Positions 44,665 through 50,333 of a stretch of 50,333 bases of DNA are shown here, in pieces. The notes under the pieces were generated by a model, which worked only from the letters and a program-made list of their open reading frames with translations, ran no database searches and was not told the origin of the DNA. The stretch lies in assembly GCF_900100855.1 (NCBI RefSeq), contig NZ_FNCB01000017.1, positions 1-50,333 on the forward strand. The letters are read 5' to 3'. Position 1 is the stretch's first letter. The number at the start of each line of letters is the position of its first letter. Made by a program: the position numbers and the translations under genes. This stretch comes from Idiomarina zobellii. GTDB lineage: Bacteria > Pseudomonadota > Gammaproteobacteria > Enterobacterales > Alteromonadaceae.

Positions 44665-45564
44665 CTATGCGTCTGCTTTTGTCATTTTTATTTCCAGCGG
44701 TTTTAGCGTGTCTAAATGCACGTCGCGTTGCGGGAAGGCAATAACAATGTTGCTTTCGGCGAAGAGCTTATCTATTTTAAAACGAATATCGGACTGAACA
44801 CGACGAATATCCATAGGGGCTTCAACCGCTGTCCAGAACATTAAATTAAAGGTTAAGCTGTTGTCACCAAAGTCATCGAAGAACACTTCAATTGGCAGTT
44901 CCTGAACAATTTTTTCGTGTTTACTGGCTGCTTCCAACATCAGCTCGCGTACTTTATCTATCGGTGAGCCATAAGCCACTCCTACTGTCACCGTACTGCG
45001 TATTTCTGTTGAAACCAGCGTCCAGTTAACCACACGTTGCTCCAGAAAGTAGCTATTCGGAACCAATACATGAACGCCATCATAACGTTTAATTCGCACA
45101 CACCGATTACCAATTTCTTCAATGCGACCTCGTTCATTTTCCAGCTCGACAATATCGCCAATACGAATAGGGCGCTCGGCAATCAGAATCATGCCCGATA
45201 TTAAGTTATTCAATAAGTTCTGAGCACCAAAACCCACACCAATGGCCAGTGCACCACCGAGTACGGCAAATATCGTAATAGGTATGCCGGCAACCGGCAG
45301 GGCAATGAGTACGATAAGAACGTAAGCTAAAAATGAAAACAACTTACGAAAGGCGAAAATCGTATTCTGCGACGCATGGGCAGATTTCAGTGCGCGCTTG
45401 ACCAGCCGTGAACCCACCCAGCGAATGACAATAACACCCACAACAATGAGCGCCAGGGCAATAATAACCTGGCTTAAATGAATTTGTGCGTCTCCGGTTT
45501 TCCAAAGCTCGGTATTCCAAATTTTACTAAAATTCGTGGAAACATCAGTCCAGGACATTTGCAT
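44665..45564 (-). CDS. MscS-family mechanosensitive channel
   Basis: A 299-residue inner-membrane channel. Three transmembrane helices are visible: about 28-50, 73-92, and the pore helix 97-130 (FAVLGGALAIGVGFGAQNLLNNLISGMILIAERPIRIGDIVE), the Gly/Ala-packed TM3 of MscS. A beta domain (RGRIEEIGNRCVRIKRYDG, VLVPNSYFLEQRVVNWT) and an alpha/beta C-domain follow. It would release solutes on hypo-osmotic shock. The length is near E. coli MscS (286). It has its own promoter, divergent from the ABC-F gene. Confidence 0.92.
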   Translation of the reverse strand: MQMSWTDVSTNFSKIWNTELWKTGDAQIHLSQVIIALALIVVGVIVIRWVGSRLVKRALKSAHASQNTIFAFRKLFSFLAYVLIVLIALPVAGIPITIFAVLGGALAIGVGFGAQNLLNNLISGMILIAERPIRIGDIVELENERGRIEEIGNRCVRIKRYDGVHVLVPNSYFLEQRVVNWTLVSTEIRSTVTVGVAYGSPIDKVRELMLEAASKHEKIVQELPIEVFFDDFGDNSLTFNLMFWTAVEAPMDIRRVQSDIRFKIDKLFAESNIVIAFPQRDVHLDTLKPLEIKMTKADA

Positions 45565-45663
45565 CGTCTATTTACCTATTTGTGAATCTTTCTTTGTAAT
45601 TTACGGGAAAAACACGTACATTGCGCGCTCAATTTTTACTCCCTCATTCTGGATATAGATTAC

Positions 45664-47256
45664 GTGATTTCTGCTGCAAATATCACCATGCAATTTGGTG
45701 CGAAGCCTCTTTTTGAAAATATTTCTGTTAAATTCGGCAATGGCAATCGTTACGGCCTTATTGGTGCTAATGGCTGCGGTAAGTCGACCTTTATGCGCAT
45801 TTTAAGTGGTGAGCAAGAGCCATCCGCCGGTAACGTGTCGTTAGAGCCCAACACCCGCATTGGTAAATTGCGTCAGGACCAGTTTGCCTACGAAGAATAC
45901 AGCGTGGTTGATGCCGTCATTATGGGGCACGAAGAGCTCTGGGCAGTAAAAGAAGAGCGCGATCGCATATACAGCAGCGGTGAGATGAGTGAAGAAGACG
46001 GCATGCGTGTAGCCGATTTGGAAACCGAGTTCGCTGAAATGGATGGTTACACAGCCGAGTCTCGTGCTGGCGAATTGCTGTTGGGTTTAGGTATACCGGT
46101 AGAGCAGCACTTCGGCTTAATGTCGGCGTTGGCACCGGGCGTTAAAATTCGAGTTTTGCTGGCGCAGGTACTGTTCTCTGAGCCGGATATTATGTTGTTA
46201 GATGAGCCGACCAACAACCTGGACATTAACACCATTCGCTGGTTAGAAGATGTGCTGGCGGAAAAGCAAAGCACCATGATCATTATTTCGCACGACCGTC
46301 ACTTTCTGAACACGGTGTGTACGCACATGGCGGATATTGATTACGGTGAGTTGCGTGTTTACCCAGGCAACTATGACGAATATATGTTTGCTGCGACTCA
46401 GGCGCGTGAGCAACTGATGAATGATAACGCTAAGAAGAAAGAGAAGATTGCAGAGCTGCAGAGTTTTGTTAGCCGCTTCTCGGCGAATGCGTCGAAAGCC
46501 AAACAGGCGACATCGCGCCAACGACAAATGGAAAAAATTCAGCTGGAAGAAGTGAAAGCCTCAAGCCGGGTAAACCCGTACATTCGGTTCACGCAAGAGA
46601 AGAAGCTGTACCGGCTGGCGCTTGAAACCGAGAATGTGCGTAAAAGCTTTGACGAGCAGGCGGTATTGAAAGGCTTGAGTACCTCGGTAGAAGTGGGCGA
46701 AAAAGTCGCCATTATTGGTGCCAATGGTATTGGTAAAACGACTTTGCTGAAATGTTTGATGGGCGACTATACACCGGAATCCGGCAGTATCAAATGGTCA
46801 GAAAATGCCAATATTGGTTATTACGCTCAGGACCACGCTCACCTGTTCAAACAGGAAATGACGGTGTACGAGTGGATGTATCAATGGAAGCAACCCAGTG
46901 ACGACGAGCAGTCGATACGCGGTGTTTTGGGGCGTATGCTGTTTTCGTCAGACGATATTCAAAAGCCAGTGTCTATTTTGTCCGGTGGTGAGAAAGGGCG
47001 GATGATATTCGGTAAGTTAATTCTTCAGAAGCCCAATATTCTGGTGATGGATGAACCGACCAACCATTTGGATATGGAATCTATTGAGTCTCTGAACCTG
47101 GCGTTGGAGCAGTTCGAGGGTACTTTGCTATTTGTCAGTCATGACCGCGAATTTGTGTCTTCACTGGCTACTCGTATTATTGAAATTACCGACAAAGGCT
47201 TACGCGACTTTGCCGGCAGTTATGACGAGTATTTGGCACAGCTGGCTGCTGCTTAG
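45664..47256 (+). CDS. ybiT: ABC-F family ATPase, YbiT-like
   Basis: A 530-residue protein with two ABC domains and no membrane segment. The Walker A motifs are GANGCGKST (about 34-42) and GANGIGKTT; the Walker B motifs read [10 protein letters not shown] and [10 protein letters not shown]. The first signature is unusual ([15 protein letters not shown] instead of LSGG), as in E. coli YbiT; the second is LSGGEKGR. The linker between domains (about 245-310) is rich in Lys/Arg. ABC-F proteins bind the ribosomal E site and relieve stalls. It starts with GTG at 45664, opening [19 protein letters not shown]. Confidence 0.9.
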   Translation: MISAANITMQFGAKPLFENISVKFGNGNRYGLIGANGCGKSTFMRILSGEQEPSAGNVSLEPNTRIGKLRQDQFAYEEYSVVDAVIMGHEELWAVKEERDRIYSSGEMSEEDGMRVADLETEFAEMDGYTAESRAGELLLGLGIPVEQHFGLMSALAPGVKIRVLLAQVLFSEPDIMLLDEPTNNLDINTIRWLEDVLAEKQSTMIIISHDRHFLNTVCTHMADIDYGELRVYPGNYDEYMFAATQAREQLMNDNAKKKEKIAELQSFVSRFSANASKAKQATSRQRQMEKIQLEEVKASSRVNPYIRFTQEKKLYRLALETENVRKSFDEQAVLKGLSTSVEVGEKVAIIGANGIGKTTLLKCLMGDYTPESGSIKWSENANIGYYAQDHAHLFKQEMTVYEWMYQWKQPSDDEQSIRGVLGRMLFSSDDIQKPVSILSGGEKGRMIFGKLILQKPNILVMDEPTNHLDMESIESLNLALEQFEGTLLFVSHDREFVSSLATRIIEITDKGLRDFAGSYDEYLAQLAAA

Positions 47257-47912
47257 TAGAAGTTCTTTGAGTTAAAGGTTTCTTTCAGGCTGTTTGCAAA
47301 AGCCACGAATTTCTCTTTAATGGTGCGTTTGACTTTTACCTCAACCGAACCGAGCACGTGAAAGCCTTCAATGCGAATATGGGGAACTTGCTTCAGGTTT
47401 CCCATGGACGGCGCTTTGTTTTCAGTGGAGCCAAGAATATTAAATACGTTGGTGCTTATCATGATTTCTTCAGGCACGTAAATCTCGAGACTTGAAAGCA
47501 TCCCGACCACTTTGATCGTCACATCGGGGTGTTGGAATACCGCATCTGTAAAGTCGAGTTCGACAGAGCCCAGAAAGTCATACACCGTTATTTCACGCGG
47601 TACCGTCCATACGCCTGTTCGCTCGTTGGATGATAAAATAGAGACCACATTTTCTGTTGGTTGAGCACGACCCTCACCATATTGTGGTGAGAATTGCTTT
47701 TCTTTCATACTGTCGTAAGAGGTATCAGGTTTTAGCTCTAAGTCTTCAACCAGTTTTGCTAATTGGCTATGCTCCGTTGCGTCCATCGCCGCATCGAGAC
47801 GGCGCTCAAACGCTTCTGAGGAAAGTTCCCCGTGACCGTAGTTCATGACCAGTTGGTCAATAGTTTCCTCACGAACCTTGTCTAAAGGTCGATCTTCGAA
47901 TTTCACACTCAT
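47253..47912 (-). CDS. LiaF-like cell-envelope response protein (DUF1707 plus LiaF C-terminal domain)
   Basis: A 219-residue soluble protein without signal peptide or membrane segment. The N-terminal part ([40 protein letters not shown]) resembles the DUF1707/SHOCT-like helical domain. The C-terminal part (about 100-205) has repeated short strands, [29 protein letters not shown] and VLGSVEVKV, typical of LiaF C-terminal beta-solenoids. Such proteins are linked to envelope stress in Gram-positives. Its last four bases overlap the convergent ABC-F gene. Function in this organism is unknown. Confidence 0.75.
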   Translation of the reverse strand: MSVKFEDRPLDKVREETIDQLVMNYGHGELSSEAFERRLDAAMDATEHSQLAKLVEDLELKPDTSYDSMKEKQFSPQYGEGRAQPTENVVSILSSNERTGVWTVPREITVYDFLGSVELDFTDAVFQHPDVTIKVVGMLSSLEIYVPEEIMISTNVFNILGSTENKAPSMGNLKQVPHIRIEGFHVLGSVEVKVKRTIKEKFVAFANSLKETFNSKNFY

Positions 47913-48105
47913 AATGCGTCCTTATTGTTCTTGTCTTTTTATTATGAGTCATAATGCAAGAGTTAAGCCAAAAACAAAATCTATATAAATCAGTGTGTTA
48001 AAAATTAAATCCTAAAGCTGGCTATTATATTTCGCCATTATTTAGCAGAATCGGCCATCTACTTGAATCTAGCGGTTCATACGAAATGACATTTTAGGAG
48101 GCAGA

Positions 48106-49317
48106 ATGACCCATGGTGTAGGCATTACCGAAGCAAAGACCGCCCTCGATGCATTAGAAGATATGACACTGAATGTTCAGCCCATTACATTGGAAGAGTA
48201 TCAGGCGAGAGTCGACAAAGCCCAGACATTGATGCGAGCCAAAGGCATCGATGCGATGTATTTAAATGCGGGTACTAATTTAGAGTATTTTACCGGTTTA
48301 AAATGGTACCCAAGTGAGCGTCTGGTGGGCGCAATTGTGCCTGTCGAAGGCGCGGTTACATTAATAGCGCCTGCGTTTGAAATTGGGTCACTAACGCAAG
48401 CGATGAAGCTGCCAATGAAGACCTTGCTGTGGGAAGAACACGAATCACCCTACGATTATATTATTGATTTTCTGAAAGAGAATGAATTGACCAAGGGTAA
48501 ACTCGCGCTGGACGAGTCATCGTCTTATAGCATTGTTTCAAACCTTGAGGAGCGCTATCCGGCAGCGCAAATGTGCGACGCAAAAGTGATTACCGCTGAG
48601 TGTCGCATGCATAAGTCAAACGCTGAGCTCGCACACATACAAACCGCAATGGATATGACCATGGCGGTGCATCGTGCGACCGGGGCAATGCTACAGGAAG
48701 GGGTAACGGCCTCAGAGGTGCGGGCGTTTATTGACGAAGCTCATCGCAAAGTGGGCGCAAGTGGATCTTTCTTCTGCATTGTATTGTTTGGTCAGGGGAC
48801 CAGTTACCCGCATGGCGTCAGTCATGAACAAAAACTGGAAAAAAATGACTGGGTCCTAATTGATACTGGTTGTAAGTTACATGGTTACCATTCTGACATT
48901 ACCCGCACGTATCCATTCGGTGAGGCTAATGCTGAGCAAAAGACATTCTGGCAATACGAGCGGCAGCTTCAGCAAGCCGCATTTGATGCCGCGCACAATG
49001 GAAATACCTGCGAGTCGGTGGATGATGCGGTACGAGAGGAACTCGCTAAGCTTGGCTTAAAAGCGGACTATCAGTTACCCGGTGTCCCTCATCGAACGGG
49101 GCACGGTATTGGCATGGATTTACATGAATGGCCTTATCTGGTGGGCGGTGATAAAACCGTATTGGCACCGGGAATGTGCTTTAGCAACGAGCCGATGGTC
49201 ATAAAACCAAACGCTTTTGGCGTCCGTTTAGAAGATCATTTCTATATAACGGACGACGGCCCTGTGTGGTTTACCGAGCCGTCGCGTGCAATGGATGACC
49301 CGTTTAATTTAGCGTGA
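48106..49317 (+). CDS. M24-family metallopeptidase (Xaa-Pro dipeptidase/aminopeptidase type)
   Basis: A 403-residue pita-bread peptidase. An N-terminal creatinase-like domain (about 30-165) precedes the catalytic domain. All five metal ligands are visible: Asp in VLIDTGCKL, Asp in HSDITRTY, His in HRTGHGIGMD, Glu in CFSNEPMV and Glu in GVRLEDHF. The signature best fits prolidase or aminopeptidase P-like enzymes that cleave X-Pro bonds. AGGAGG lies before the ATG. It is monocistronic, with a hairpin about 50 bases after the stop. The 193-base gap upstream (47913-48105) shows no other feature. Confidence 0.9.
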   Translation: MTHGVGITEAKTALDALEDMTLNVQPITLEEYQARVDKAQTLMRAKGIDAMYLNAGTNLEYFTGLKWYPSERLVGAIVPVEGAVTLIAPAFEIGSLTQAMKLPMKTLLWEEHESPYDYIIDFLKENELTKGKLALDESSSYSIVSNLEERYPAAQMCDAKVITAECRMHKSNAELAHIQTAMDMTMAVHRATGAMLQEGVTASEVRAFIDEAHRKVGASGSFFCIVLFGQGTSYPHGVSHEQKLEKNDWVLIDTGCKLHGYHSDITRTYPFGEANAEQKTFWQYERQLQQAAFDAAHNGNTCESVDDAVREELAKLGLKADYQLPGVPHRTGHGIGMDLHEWPYLVGGDKTVLAPGMCFSNEPMVIKPNAFGVRLEDHFYITDDGPVWFTEPSRAMDDPFNLA

Positions 49318-49368
49318 ATTAAATGGATAGCCGGAGCCATAGATGAAACCAGTGGCCTTACTGTCGAC

Positions 49369-49394
49369 ATAAGGTGCGCATCACCGCACCTTAT
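49369..49394 (+). terminator. hairpin after the M24 peptidase gene
   Basis: ATAAGGTGCG (49369-49378) and CGCACCTTAT (49385-49394) form a perfect 10-bp stem with a six-base loop. The tail is AT-rich but lacks a T-run. It lies between convergent genes. Confidence 0.6.
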
Positions 49395-49461
49395 ATTATG
49401 TCACCCATAGCGACTTATCGTCTCGTATGGCATGGATAGAGCCAATCATCGGTATTGCTAA

Positions 49462-50028
49462 TTAACGATCTATCATACTGAGATAAGCCTTTACGAATCG
49501 CTCTGCGCTGGCTTCATCAACCCCGAAATATAAACTCGGTTCAATGAGCTCCATTTCAATAATGGCGGGCGTATTATCATTCAATAAAGCAACATCAATT
49601 CTTGCATAGAGCAGTGTCTCGTCGACGCATCCTAACGCTCGCTCGGCTACTTCTTTGATGGCATTATCAGGATTCACCTGAAAGAATTCACCGCCGTGCT
49701 CTTCTTGAACTCTAAAGTCGCCGTTAGCGGGGCACTTTTTAATGGCATGACTGAAGACCCCGCCAAAATAGAATAATGAATATTCACCGTGCTCTACAAT
49801 GGAGTTTAAAAACGGCTGCAACATGAATTCGCGACCGGCTGGGAAGTGTTCGGTCAGTGACTCTATCAATGCATCGGTAGAGCTGTCCTTTGACAGTCGG
49901 AACGTATCGTCTGCGTTGGCCGAAACTGTGGGTTTAATGATCAACTGCTGATTAGGCCATTTTACTTGAGCAGACCTTAACGTGTTGGTATTAAATGACT
50001 TTCGGTAGTGTTCAGAATTCTGTGTCAT
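49462..50028 (-). pseudogene. ATP-grasp protein, 5' part replaced by an insertion sequence
   Basis: The surviving 3' part encodes the ATP-grasp core: LIIKPTVSANADDTFRLS, REFMLQPFLNSI, GEYSLFYFGGVFSHAIKK, and LLYARIDVALLNDNTPAIIEMELIEPSLYFG with the metal-binding Asp and Glu. Family members of this type (glutathione-synthetase-like, DcsG-like) are about 280-300 residues, so roughly 100 N-terminal residues are missing. The first eight or nine codons of the present open frame (MTQNSEHYR) come from the IS end beginning near 50004, so the start codon at 50028 is accidental. The missing 5' part may lie beyond the IS. Activity is unlikely. Confidence 0.8.
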
Positions 50029-50333
50029 TTCGTTAAACTAAGCAAAAAAGAGATGACATATGACCAAAACCAATTTCGACATGGATGCCGCTTTAAAGCA
50101 GTTGCGTGAAGGCAAAGACCTCACCGGCAAAGACGGCATCCTGACACCGCTTATTAAACAACTCACCGAAGCCGCGATGCAGGCTGAGCTTGAAGAGCAT
50201 CTCAGTGATAAAGAGCAATCTAACCGCAAGAACGGTTCGACGTCAAAAACAGTCAAGAGTCCTGCCGGCAGCTTTGAATTAGATACGCCCCGCGACAGAG
50301 CCGGCTCATTTGAGCCGAAACTGGTTAAAAAAC
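50004..50333 (+). mobile_element. left end of an IS256-family insertion sequence (partial at window edge)
   Basis: The sequence GGTAGTGTTCAGAATTCTG, starting near 50004, looks like an IS256-family terminal inverted repeat and precedes the transposase start by about 56 bases, a normal distance. The boundary is inferred from where ATP-grasp homology ends. The right end and target duplication lie outside the window. Confidence 0.7.
50060..50333 (+). CDS. IS256-family transposase, N-terminal fragment (partial at window edge)
   Basis: ATG at 50060 opens MTKTNFDMDAALKQLREG, followed by GILTPLIKQLTEAAMQAELEEHL, the helical N-terminal segment shared by Mutator/IS256 transposases, and RKNGSTSKTVKSPAGSFELDTPRDRAGSFEP, the typical basic and DR-rich region. 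About 91 codons are visible; the DDE catalytic residues lie beyond the window. The frame is intact as far as it goes. Confidence 0.9.
   Translation, partial: MTKTNFDMDAALKQLREGKDLTGKDGILTPLIKQLTEAAMQAELEEHLSDKEQSNRKNGSTSKTVKSPAGSFELDTPRDRAGSFEPKLVKK

Noticed and set aside
1-50333. CRISPR arrays, tRNA or rRNA genes, prophage
   Set aside because: No regularly spaced direct repeats, no cloverleaf or rRNA signatures and no phage structural genes were seen on either strand.

Overview
The window is about 50 kb of a gammaproteobacterial chromosome, most like Idiomarina or a close Alteromonadales relative. That placement is inferred from gene content and protein style (guaBA, an argCBFGH cluster whose last gene is an argH-argA fusion, a glyoxylate-shunt locus, many TonB/RND/MCP genes); no database search was possible. 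Most of it is ordinary core metabolism, with accessory genes (toxin-antitoxin modules, IS ends, hairpin repeats) placed between core operons.

Layout. 1-345: the 3' end of an IS110/IS1111-type insertion sequence: the last 18 codons of the transposase, then a structured non-coding right end where a bridge RNA would be expected. 402-3526: guaB and guaA. 3525-6110: a hipBA module and a small outer-membrane barrel gene, bracketed by two hairpin elements. 6110-10595: a metallo-beta-lactamase-fold phosphodiesterase-like gene (-), then DUF998-copA-murI. 10606-11896: a higBA module bracketed by the same kind of hairpins. 11983-19610: malic enzyme, a trans-sulfuration-type PLP enzyme, azurin, and an RND efflux pair. 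19628-20984: a decayed second hipBA. 20977-24731: a sensor kinase/TerB/solute-binding-protein operon and a LysR regulator, all on the minus strand. 24833-26391: a third hipBA whose toxin gene has a 3' frameshift. 26392-31034: aceK, convergent with aceB-aceA. 31320-32945: a chemoreceptor. 33022-40067: arginine biosynthesis, argE divergent from argC-B-F-G-H(A). 40239-44594: a lipoprotein and a TonB-dependent receptor. 44665-49317: MscS channel, YbiT-like ABC-F protein, LiaF-like protein, M24 peptidase. 49462-50333: an ATP-grasp gene cut by the left end of an IS256-family element.

Most notable: (1) four copies of one structured hairpin element, two in each orientation. They share a skeleton of conserved unpaired segments (GTGT, ATGGAT, TCAAGC, GCGTC) while both the inner stems and the long outer arms differ in sequence but keep pairing. 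(2) Two of the four toxin-antitoxin modules (hipBA-1 and higBA) each lie between one reversed and one forward copy of that element. (3) A putative IS1111-type bridge RNA region lies directly upstream of the guaB promoter. (4) Three divergent hipBA modules occur in about 22 kb, in three states: intact, frameshifted at the 3' end, and heavily decayed.

Arginine is made by the acetylated route: ArgA activity is probably supplied by the C-terminal domain of ArgH(A), then ArgB, ArgC, an ArgD encoded elsewhere, ArgE, ArgF, ArgG and ArgH. AceB and AceA form the glyoxylate bypass, and AceK controls flux into it by phosphorylating isocitrate dehydrogenase. CopA and azurin concern copper but are not in one operon.
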